Below are positions 48,401-56,822 of a DNA stretch of 64,000 bases, in pieces; the first letter of the stretch is position 1; every line of letters starts with the position of its first letter. Position numbers and translations under genes: made by a program. Under the pieces are notes generated by a model. It was not told the origin of the DNA. It was given only the letters and a program-made list of their open reading frames with translations, and made no database searches. The stretch is from Caprella mutica (Eukaryota > Arthropoda > Malacostraca > Amphipoda > Caprellidae): the NCBI GenBank assembly GCA_947561585.1, contig CANNZV010000332.1, positions 495,984-559,983 of the forward strand, given 5' to 3'.

Positions 48401-49213
48401 AATGTGGCTACATCATTTAAATTGAACCCACAACACACTGTTCTTGGTTCGGAGCTGTTTGGATTGCACAAAGCTCTAGAATTTATTGAAAATAATCCTC
48501 AGTTCTTCCATAGACATTTTGTCATTTTAACTGATTCTAAATCAGCTCTATTTATTGTTAGAAACTCTACAAACCCATCTTATAGACATATTGCTCATAA
48601 GATCCAGGATCAACTGTTAAACCTAAGACAGAGAGTTGAGTTGCAGTGGGTGCGAGGCCATATTGGAATAATTGGCAATGAGGCAGCTGATAGAGCAGCA
48701 AACCAGGGTCATTCCAACTTATTTTCTACTCTGAGTTCCCTTTGCTATGACGAGATAGTGATACAGATTAAAGCTCATTTCTTCAACTATTGGGTTAGAC
48801 TTTGGAAAGAAAAGGTTCTGTCTACTCAAAAAGGTAGATTCCTGAGTAGTCACCAAGAAAGACCAAAATACAGACTATGGCTTGGAATGAAATCAAGGCT
48901 TCAGGAAACAGTCTCTGCAAGGCTTCGCATTGGTCATGTGGGTGTTAATAGTCACTTGCATCGATTTGAGATGAGCGAGTCTGATAGATGTGACTATTGT
49001 GGGCAGTGTGACACTGTGGAGCATTTCCTGATGCAATGTGTAGAATTCAGTGATATTAGAACTGAACTACAAAATAATCTTGGACAACTTGGAGTGACAT
49101 TAAACATGACTAATATTCTCCTTGGGGGAGAGTTTGATGAAAAAATTCAAATGAAGATACATAAATTAGTTATTAATTATGTATTAATGTCTGGAAAAAT
49201 TTTTAAACTGTAG
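45471..49213 (+). pseudogene. Non-LTR ORF2 (endonuclease, RT, RNase H), element 2, broken
   Basis: Homologous along its whole length to ORF2 of element 1. Endonuclease (LNCNS, CETM, GDFNAHSP, GSDHFPI), RT (YLDLDSAYD before the break, SYADD after it), RNase H (TDGSK, GSELFGL, TDSKSAL, GNEAADRAA) and a C-terminal CDYCGQCDTVEHFLMQC knuckle are recognisable. Lesions: the 5' end has no ATG in frame (TAG at 45468-45470, first ATG at 45582 lies inside the endonuclease); the frame shifts between about 47340 and 47356; and a TAA stop at 47369-47371 replaces the Gln of the PQG motif. The part after 47405 is open to the end. Not able to make an active protein as it stands. Confidence 0.9.
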
Positions 49214-49231
49214 CTATTTATATATTTTTGT

Positions 49232-49258
49232 AACAACATTTACACAGTAAATGTTGTT
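49232..49258 (+). ncRNA. Hairpin just after ORF2 of element 2
   Basis: AACAACATTTA and TAAATGTTGTT pair perfectly (11 bp) around CACAG. Element 1 has the A-run and a related TGTAACAAATTA at the equivalent place but no such hairpin. Confidence 0.6.
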
Positions 49259-49267
49259 GCAAGCTAA

Positions 49268-49374
49268 AGGGGACCTAGCATTTATATTATTAAACTAATT
49301 TCACTTATGTGATTCTTGAACCTTAACATGGTAGGTAAGCTAGGTCCCCTAATAAAGGGTGGGTTAAGGTTCAA
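49268..49374 (+). ncRNA. 3' UTR pseudoknot of element 2
   Basis: Stem A: AGGGGACCTAGC (49268-49279) with GCTAGGTCCCCT (49339-49350). Stem B: TTGAACCTTAAC (49316-49327) with GTTAAGGTTCAA (49363-49374). Both are perfect 12-bp stems in the crossing order A-B-A'-B'. Unpaired ACATGGTAGGT and AAGGGTGGG resemble ACATGGTTGGT and GAGGGTGGG at the same places in element 1. Confidence 0.75.
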
Positions 49375-49424
49375 CCCATATTAATGGGATATGAACCAGT
49401 CAAGAGAACTATTTAATTGTCTCT

Positions 49425-50040
49425 TTCCCAGTACACTCTTCATCTTGCTGTCAGTAGGGTGAGGATGTGGAAGAGAACCTGGTAGTTGTGTCTCTCCCAG
49501 TACACTCTTCATCTTGCTGTAAGTAGGGTGAGGATGTGGAAGAGAACCTGGTAGTTGTGTCTCTCCCAGTACACTCTTCATCTTGCTGTCAGTAGGGTGA
49601 GGATGTGGAAGAGAACCTGGTAGCTGTGTCTGTCCCAGTACACTCTTCATCTTGCTGTCAGTAAGGTGAAGATGTGGAAGAGAACTTGGTAGTTGTGTCT
49701 GTCCCAGTACACTCTTCATCTTGCTGTCAGTAAGGTGAAGATGTGGAAGAAAACCTGGTAGTTGTGTCTGTCCCAGTACACTCTTCATCTTGCTGTCAGT
49801 AGGGTGAAGATGTGGAAGAGAACTTGGTAGTTGTGTCTGTCCCAGTACACTCTTCATCTTGCTGTCAGTAGGGTGAAGTGTGGAAGAGAACCTGGTAGCT
49901 GTGTCTGTCCCAGTACACTCTTCATCTTGCTGTCAGTAGGGTGAAGATGTGGAAGAGAACCTGGTAGTTGTGTCTGTCCCAGTACACTCTTCATCTTGCT
50001 GTCAGTAGGGTGAAGATGTGGAAGAGAACCTGGTAGTTGA
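49425..50040 (+). repeat. 69-bp tandem array in the 3' UTR of element 2
   Basis: About nine units with CTCCCAGTACACTCTTCATC, TTGCTGTCAGTAGGGTGA and GATGTGGAAGAGAACCTGGT. One unit lacks two bases (about 49878). CTCTTC and GAAGAG can pair within a unit. Since 69 is a multiple of 3, the reverse strand shows a 23-residue repeated frame, taken as a shadow. Confidence 0.9.
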
Positions 50041-50176
50041 GTCTGTATATATTGTTAAAACATGTTATATTTTGTTTTATTTAGACTTTTTTTAGTTTTT
50101 GTTTCCTATAACAATCTTACCACTTTTGATTGAATTCTAAATACCTTTTAATATTGTTTTAATCCTAGAAGTTTCC

Positions 50177-50272
50177 AGGCAGAACGGAATAACCATCCTG
50201 GTTATCCAACAGCTTTAGGTGGTCTTTAGACTCTGGTTTAAAGCCACCAAAATTGTGAAGAAGAAGAAGAAC
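50177..50272 (+). mobile_element. Retroposon 3' end with two hairpins and (GAA)n tail
   Basis: Plus-strand copy of the insertion at 25354-25445. Hairpin 1: ATAACCA TCC TGGTTAT (50189-50205). Hairpin 2: GGTGGTCTTTA with TAAAGCCACC (50218-50248, one bulge). Tail GAAGAAGAAGAAGAAC. No protein. Confidence 0.65.
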
Positions 50273-50474
50273 AAAGTGAGAATATTATGAAAACAACACT
50301 GAAATTAATGTTGATGTGCACTCATTGAATGAACACCTTTCAAAGAGGTGTTCGTCAAATTTTTCTGATCAACCAGATAAATAAGCAGTCATGATACGGT
50401 GATACATACCATCATCATCATACCTGTAACCTATTCAGTGTAGTTACTAGCTAAATGTGTGTATGTATCTTGCT

Positions 50475-51103
50475 CCAGTTTGTATTTGGTGCACTGAACT
50501 CCTCTGACTTTTTCAAAAATTTGATAGTACTACCTAAATAGGTAGCTACCAACATTTTTCATCAATTTGTCTAGTCCTTCAACATTTTTCCAGTTTCTTC
50601 TCCAAAAATTAATGGTAATACCTAGGTAGATATGAATTACATAATATCTACCTAGCTAAATATCCTCCGTCATTGCAGGAATTTTTTTATTAGAGAAATT
50701 GAAGCTATCTCTCGAGATATCTTTGAAATTTACCACCAAATACAATCTGGGTCTTGCTTCCATACTCTTATAAATTCATGGTTTTTCCATTACTCAGTCT
50801 GTATTTGGCAATCTGAACTCTGAATTAAATTTGATAGGCTAGATGAAAATTCGGTCTGTATTTGGGCTTGGCCCAGTCTGTATTTCGTGGTAAATTCCAC
50901 CGAAAAATAGGTGCTTTCTGTAAAAAGTCGGTGGAATTTTTTGCACCAAATACTGACCGGGACTTGGCGATGAACTATTATTCCTAGAATTAAGGTCAGA
51001 ATGTACCTATTTTTTCAGAATTTTTCCCCTCTGTGTCTGATAATAATATTCTAGCCAAGGTCCCGGACCCAAGGCGGTGGATTTTTAGCTACCTATTTAT
51101 TCC
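50475..51103. repeat. Fragments of CCAGTCTGTATTT MITEs
   Basis: Several broken copies with CAGTCTGTATTT, AAATTCCACCGA, AAAAAGTCGGTGGAATTTT and GCACCAAATAC in mixed order. The outermost boundaries are not clear. Confidence 0.55.
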
Positions 51104-51318
51104 CCAGTCTGTATTTCGGTGGAATTTTTTCCCCTTTAAAAATAATATTCTGACAAAGTCGGTGGATTTTTAGCTATTTATTCCTATGTTACCATTAATT
51201 TTTGATGGATAAATTGTGAAAATGTTGGTGGATCAGCCAAATTACTGGAAATTTATGGTGGATTTTTTCAGCTTCTTTGAAAAAGTCAGTGGGATTTTGT
51301 GCACCAAATACAAATTGG
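51104..51318. mobile_element. hAT-type MITE, CCAGTCTGTATTT family
   Basis: Ends CCAGTCTGTATTTCGGTGG and CCAATTTGTATTTGGTGC (reverse strand). Perfect 8-bp duplication TTTATTCC (51096-51103, 51319-51326). Confidence 0.82.
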
Positions 51319-51334
51319 TTTATTCCTATGATAC

Positions 51335-51583
51335 CCAGATTATATTTGGTGGTAAATTCCAATGATATTTTGGGAGATATTCAATTTCACTAATAAATAA
51401 ATTCCTGCAATGTCGGAGGATATTTTGCTATTAATTCCTATATTACCATTAGCTAATTTTTGGAGGAGAAACTGGAAAAATGTTGGAGGACTAGACAAAT
51501 TGATGAAAAATGTTGGCAGCAATTTCTCAGATTTTTGAAAAAGTCAGAGGAGTTCAGTGCACTGTGCACCAAATACAAACTGG
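51335..51583. mobile_element. hAT-type MITE, second insertion 16 bp away
   Basis: Ends CCAGATTATATTTGGTGG and CCAGTTTGTATTTGGTGC (reverse strand). Perfect 8-bp duplication TATGATAC (51327-51334, 51584-51591). It went into a sequence (TTATTCCTATG, ATTAATTTTTGGTGG) that is itself the interior of a related MITE. Confidence 0.82.
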
Positions 51584-51815
51584 TATGATACCATTAATTT
51601 TTGGTGGATTAATAAAGAAAATGTTGGTTGATCCCAAATCCTGATCTGTGTTTGGTTCACAAAGTCTCACAGAGACACTGACTTTTAAAAAAACTGAAAA
51701 AATCCACCATAAATTTCCAGTAGCTAATTCAGCTGATCCACCAACATTTTCTCAATTTATCCACTGTAATGAATGGTACCTAACATTCTAACATAGGAAT
51801 AAATAGTTATTAGGG

Positions 51816-51957
51816 TAAGTTCCGTGTTATGGCACGGTTCCATATTTTCGAACACGTAAAAATCTTTATATAATAATCATTATTCAACTTTTATTTCAAT
51901 TGGTATCCATGATACCAATTAAAATAGAAGTTAAATAATAATTATAGAGATCTACCA
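51816..51957. mobile_element. Half of a palindromic MITE
   Basis: GGGTAAGTTCCGTGTTATGG left terminus and the core TTGGTATCCATGATACCAAT; the right terminus is lacking. Relative of 12610-12797. Confidence 0.55.
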
Positions 51958-51962
51958 ACTTT

Positions 51963-52475
51963 CCAAGTAATAAAATAAAGCATGTCCAAACTCGCCATTT
52001 TAATGGCGATTTTGTGACAGTTATTTTGAGCCCTTCAATTGCAAATGGTGAGTTTTATCTATTTTTTCTCCTATGCTACAATACATGTTTTAAAGTATGG
52101 ACAAAGTTGCCACTCGCCAGTATATTGGCAACTTTTGAGGGTTTAAATGAGTTGAAAAACATGTAAATAACAATTAAATCACTCCCAAAACAGTCTGAAG
52201 AGATGCACATGCCTCAGACTAAGAGCATTAACTGCACAATGATGTTTCCAAGTGTAAAATCTTTAGTGGAAAGTCAAATTTCTCCTTTAAATTATCTTAA
52301 ATGTGCGACCTTGTTCCATTTTCTCACTAAACTTGCGACTTTCCTGCCACACCTTGAAACATGGGCTACAATGTTATTTTGGAGAGAATTTATGAAAATT
52401 TTATCATTTTGGAGAGAATTTTTTGAATTTTGGAGAGAGCTGGCGAGTTTATGAGAGATGCTATTTTACTTGGCG
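51963..52475. mobile_element. hAT-type MITE, CCAAGTAA family, copy C, interrupted
   Basis: Inverted relative of copies A and B in FB2: CCAAGTAATAAAATAAAGC on the left and GATGCTATTTTACTTGG on the right, with AAACTCGCCATTTTAATGGCG inside. Split by the element at 52083-52364. No clear 8-bp duplication remains. Confidence 0.7.
52083..52364. mobile_element. hAT-type MITE, CCATGTTTTAA family, nested
   Basis: Ends ACATGTTTTAAAGTATGG and CCATGTTTCAAGGTGTGG (reverse strand). Perfect 8-bp duplication GCTACAAT (52075-52082, 52365-52372). Removing it restores the GCTACAATGTTATTTTGGAG seen in copies A and B (on the other strand). Confidence 0.85.
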
Positions 52476-52529
52476 GCGACTTTGCCAGAATATTATTTTC
52501 AAAGGGGTTAAATTCTAGTGACGATGACC

Positions 52530-53085
52530 CCAGTCTGCAGAATATGGGATATTTTTAACATTTTCTATGCGAACAATTCCTAATTTCCTCCTATATTTAC
52601 ATGTATCTTACATTTTTACTGAGAACAGAAGTCTAAATATTATAATATAGAGGATTTCTTGGAGAACAGTTTACCAGTTCCTGCAGTCGCCAGTCTGGAA
52701 TTCTACTGACATATTGATGAAATTTACCATAAAATATAGACTGGATTTAGGTTAGATCATCCAAATTAAAATTATTGCAAATTCTTAGTGAATTTTTTAA
52801 CCTTTTTGAAAAAGTCAGTGGGATTTTGTGCACCAAATACACCAGATTGTATTTGATGATAAATTCCAATGATATGTCAACAGATATTCAATTTGTCTAA
52901 TAAAAAAATTCCTGCAATATCGAAGGATATTTAACTATTAATTCCTATATTTAAGTATATTACCATTAATTTTTGAAGGGGGGTTGGAGGACTAGACCAG
53001 TCACCAATTGATGAAAAATGTTGGCAGCTATTTATCAGATTTTGGAAAAAGTCAGAGGAGTTCTGTGCACCAAATACAGACTGTA
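52530..53085. repeat. Two more diverged MITE copies
   Basis: About 52530-52695 is the CAGTCTGCAGAATATGGGA family, as upstream of LKB1. About 52735-53085 is broken CCAGTCTGTATTT family sequence (CACCAAATACA twice). Confidence 0.5.
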
Positions 53086-53339
53086 TTTTGTGTGCATTTG
53101 AATGATTTGATGATCATTTCAACTGATAATGGGGAAGATTGAACTAAACTTCAGAAATATTCTATTTTGATCATTCATATATTTACAGATTAATTTGGTG
53201 TTTTCCTTTATATATTTACTTTCAGTCCATTCTTTTATTGCAGTCAATTATCTTTTAACAAGTAACCAAGTTTGTTCTTTTTTTGCAACATTGTAATTTG
53301 ACTTTGTAAATTACTTAATTTAGATAATATCAATCCATT

Positions 53340-53640
53340 ATTTTTGCATATTGGAAGTTACTTAATTTACTATCAGTCTGTTCTTTTTGCAACATTGTAA
53401 GTTATTTAATTTACTATCAGTCCATTCTTTTTGCAACATTGGAAGTTACTTAATTTACTATCAGTCTGTTCTTTTTGCAACATTGTAAGTTATTTAATTT
53501 ACTATCAGTCCATTCTTTTTGCAACATTGGAAGTTACTTAATTTACTATCAGTCTGTTCTTTTTGCAACATTGTAAGTTATTTGATTTACTATCAGTCCA
53601 TTCTTTTTGCAACATTGTAAGTTATTTTTTAATCCATTCT
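53340..53640. repeat. 44-bp tandem repeat
   Basis: About seven units with TTCTTTTTGCAACATTG and AATTTACTATCAGTC. Two versions alternate (GTAAGTTATTT with CCATTC, GGAAGTTACTT with CTGTTC), an 88-bp dimer. Confidence 0.85.
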
Positions 53641-53654
53641 TTTTTGCATCATTG

Positions 53655-53960
53655 GAAGTTAATTTATTAACTGTATTATACTTTTAAAAAGTATCTGGTA
53701 TCGACTTGGTATTGGTATCGGATGCCAGAATTTTAAAGTAACTGTAATTGGTACTGGTATCGGTTACTAATATGGAATAGATGAATATCTACTTAATTTA
53801 CTATCAGTACATTCTTTTTGCAACATTGGAAGTTAATTAATTAACTGTATTATAGTTTTAAAAAGTAACTGGTATCAGACTTGGTATTGGTATCTGTTAC
53901 CAAAATTCTAAAGTGACTGTAGCTACTTGGTACTGGTATCGGTTACTAATATGGTATTGG
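53655..53960. repeat. Two-copy repeat with GGTATYG motifs
   Basis: The stretch TAACTGTATTATA, AAAAAGTA, CTGGTATC, TTGGTATTGGTATC occurs at about 53665-53775 and again at about 53835-53955. Between the copies is one more 44-bp-array unit. Confidence 0.65.
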
Positions 53961-53964
53961 TGCA

Positions 53965-55055
53965 TCTCTAATTAATTTACGATTAGTCTGTTCTTTTTTG
54001 CAACATTATAAGTTATTTAATTAACTAACGGTCTGTTTTTTTTCACATACAAATATCTTTCAATCAGTTAGATTATCAAATAAATTGTCTGATTTTTATG
54101 CCTAGCTATTGATTATTGGTGAACTTATGATTAATTTATTAATTCAAGTAGCTATCATTATATAATATTAGTCATTATTATAATTGTATTTTTATGTATA
54201 TAAATGTATGAAATCAAAATTTTGTTTATATGCTGTACAGGGTTTATCAAGGTAGGTTTCCTCCAAAGTGGGGAAACTGAAAACCATTTGGGGGAATCCT
54301 AAATTAGCTATTCTTATTACTTATCCAAGGGCTTTATGATGTCTGTATCCTCCTTTGATTTATAATTAATAATTACTTTACCAATCAACGTAGCTAAAAT
54401 TCCACTTGACTTAGCTAGAATATTACTCTTAAAGGGAAAAAATTCCATTTACAAGTCACAGTTGGTGGAATTTACCATGAATTATAGTTTGGGCTATGTC
54501 TAATCTAAACGACTGAATGCGTTTTGCAATGTCTGTTAATGTTTCTTGTAATAATTCAATTTATTTATACAGATGAAATTGATTTTGTTTTTATTAAATA
54601 CTTCTATTCATTTGAATAGTGATAACAGTTTAAATTATTTTGCATGTGTAAGGTGTTGGTGGAAATGCTCCTTGTACTACTTAGTTTCTATTTTAATCCT
54701 AAAATGTTAATTATCCTTTTTATTTCAGTTATGATCCTTTATGTCTGTATTCTCAACACCCATCAGCATGGCTGCTCCACCCCACTCAACAGCAAATAGA
54801 ATGGCGAATGTAGCTCCAGCTTACTCGACACCTTGATATGACATCGATAGTCCTACTGCAGGAGAGATAAATGTAAGATGATGTACATTCAATGATTAAC
54901 AGCCTTGGTGCTCATGATGTAACCTATTGAGATCCATGGTACCTTGTCTGTTGTTATTTGTGTACATCTCTTAACTGAACTACAGGCAGTTTCTTCATGA
55001 AATCACACATCTCTTGATATATTTCACTTGATAAGTGTAAGTATTGCAACATGCA
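53965..55055. other. AT-rich intergenic DNA
   Basis: Nothing supported as a gene. A stretch at 54755-54850 is less AT-rich but has no clear exon structure. Confidence 0.4.
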
Positions 55056-55059
55056 TTAC

Positions 55060-56040
55060 ATGCATCCCCTTGAAATCGAGGGAATATATATTCACTTTCA
55101 TATTTCCATTCCCTTGATAATGAGGGGATAACTGTTTTGATATTCCCTTTCTCTTCCCCTGATATCCAGGGAAGATTCCAGGAATATTTATATTTTAATT
55201 CCCTCTTGTTCCCCTTGATATCGAGGGAATATCCATTCACTTTCATATTTTCATTCCCTTGTTAATGAGGGGATAACTGATTTGATATTCCCTTTCTCTT
55301 CCCCTGATATCCAGGGAAGATTCCAGGAATATTTATATTTTAATTCCCTCTTGTTCCCCTTGATATCGAGGGAATATCCATTCACTTTCATATTTTCATT
55401 CCCTTGTTAATGAGGGGATAACTGATTTGATATTCCCTTTCTCTTCCCTTGATATCCAGGGAGGATTCCAGGAATATTGATATTTAAATTCCCTCTTATT
55501 TCCCTTGATATCGAGGGAATATCCATTCACTTTCATATTTTCATTCTCTTGTTAATGAGGGGATAACTGTTTTGATATTCCCTTTCTGTTCCCTTGATAT
55601 CCAGGGAATATTTATATTTTTATTCCCTCTTGTTCCCCTTGATATCAAGGGAATATCCATTCACTTTCATATTTTCATTCCCTTGTTAACAAGGGGATAA
55701 CTGTTTTGATATTCCCTTTCTGTTCCCTTGATATCCAGGGAATATTTATATTTTTATTCCCTCTTCTTCCCCTTGATATCGAGGGAATATCCATTCACTT
55801 TCATATTTTCATTCCCTTGTTAACGAGGGGATAACTGTTTTGATATTCCCTTTCTGTTCCCTTGATATCCAGGGAAGATTCCGGGAATAAATAATAAAAT
55901 GTCCCATAAAGATCCCCTGGATATCAAAGGGAATATCGCCTTATCGCGAAAAGTGTAAAATAGGAATATTCCAGGGATTAATGAAGGGGATATCAGGGGA
56001 ATATCGCTGGGGATATCCCGGGAACAATCAAATGTTACCT
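55060..56040. repeat. About 130-148 bp tandem repeat rich in GATATC
   Basis: About six units with CCCCTTGATATCGAGGGAAT, ATCCATTCACTTTCATATTT, TCATTCCCTTGTTAATGAGG and TTCCCTTGATATCCAGGGAA. Each unit is dense in small palindromes around GATATC flanked by CCCTT and AAGGG. Lengths vary because some units lack the GATTCCAGG piece. Ends in a short GC-richer segment with GGGGATATCCCGGGAA. Confidence 0.85.
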
Positions 56041-56183
56041 GGGTTACTACCATTCTTTAGGTTGTTTTTATCGTCAGTTAGTTTTGATTTTTATCTCTTT
56101 TAACCTTTTTATTCTGTAGTAAGCTGGTAAGTTAACCTTGTTTAGTTGTGTTGCAGGAGGTTTAAGTTACAGCTGAGGTAGGA

Positions 56184-56516
56184 ATGGCCCTGTTTTGCCA
56201 TTCAGACTGCTATTTTATTTTAATGATTGAGGGTGAGGATGTGCTCTGTAGCTCATGTGACACACGTAATAACCGAAAGAAAAGAGTTAAATGTGCACTG
56301 TGTTCTGGATGGTTTCACATGTCATGTGTGGGGCTGACCGGGGCACAGGCGTCAGTTATAGTAAGATGGGTTTGTGTGGCGTGTCGAGGGCGGGGTACAA
56401 TCGATGACCCCCAGGAGCGGCCTAATCAGCTGGTGAATTTGGAGACATATATTGGTGGCGGTCGTAGCAGGTCTGGGAGCAAAGGTGCCACTGGCCGGCC
56501 CACTGTCTGTCATTAG
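56184..56516 (+). CDS. PHD-finger ORF, origin uncertain
   Basis: 110 codons; a second ATG at residue 14. A C4HC3 pattern is complete: C22, C25, C37, C40, H45, C48, C64, C67, with W62 two residues before the last pair, as in PHD fingers. These bind histone tails in chromatin proteins, but PHD domains also occur at the N-terminus of ORF1 proteins of several insect non-LTR elements. After the finger the sequence is short and low-complexity, then a stop. AATAAA (about 56590) and an A-run (56627-56636) follow, fitting a retrocopy or transposon remnant. It is not adjacent to any other recognisable exon. I favour a truncated mobile-element ORF over a host gene. Confidence 0.5.
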   Translation: MALFCHSDCYFILMIEGEDVLCSSCDTRNNRKKRVKCALCSGWFHMSCVGLTGAQASVIVRWVCVACRGRGTIDDPQERPNQLVNLETYIGGGRSRSGSKGATGRPTVCH

Positions 56517-56653
56517 CGATTGCACTTGCATAGAGAATTGATGTCTGCGCCACTTAATTTCATGGATTTCATTGGCCCGTGCCTATGGAAAATAAAATCA
56601 AGAGATTTGTCTGTATATATCGACAAAAAAAAAACAATAGAAAACAATGTAGG

Positions 56654-56822
56654 TCCCCGCGCGAGGGAGTCATCGCTTGGGGCAGGGAGCCGCGTGAGGG
56701 AGTCCCCGCTTGGGGCAGGGAGCCGCGCGAGGGAGTCCCCGCTTGGGGCAGGGAGCCGCGCTAGGGAGTCCCCGTTTGGGGCAGGGAGCCGCGCGAGGGA
56801 GTCCCCGCTTGGGGCAGGGAGT
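56654..56822. repeat. 33-bp GC-rich array, plus orientation
   Basis: Five units of GGGGCAGGGAGCCGCGCGAG plus GGAGTCCCCGCTT, exact 33-bp spacing. Related in reverse to the array at 58859-59640 (GGGGCAGG, GCGCGAGGGA shared). Confidence 0.9.

Larger units (their letters stand above)
37452..50040 (+). mobile_element. Candidate composite retrotransposon, unit 2
   Basis: Same order as unit 1: inverted satellite palindrome (37452-43834), ORF1 from 43883, ORF2 (broken) to 49213, hairpin and pseudoknot (49232-49374), tandem array (to 50040). The coding and 3' parts are clearly homologous to unit 1, while the palindrome arrays have unrelated repeat units. The two units lie head to tail about 0.6 kb apart. 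Confidence 0.5.

Noticed and set aside
49381..49857. 158-codon minus-strand frame with repeated MKSVLGQTQLPSSLPHLHPTDSK
   Set aside because: The 69-bp tandem array has a period divisible by 3. It belongs to the 3' UTR of element 2 on the other strand and breaks at a unit with a 2-bp deletion.
25343..50272. Inverted 90-bp copies flanking the whole 25.4-50.2 kb double unit, as if terminal repeats of a 25-kb transposon
   Set aside because: The left copy has its own 11-bp target duplication (AAATAATGATC) and a (GAA)n tail, so it is an independent retroposon insertion.
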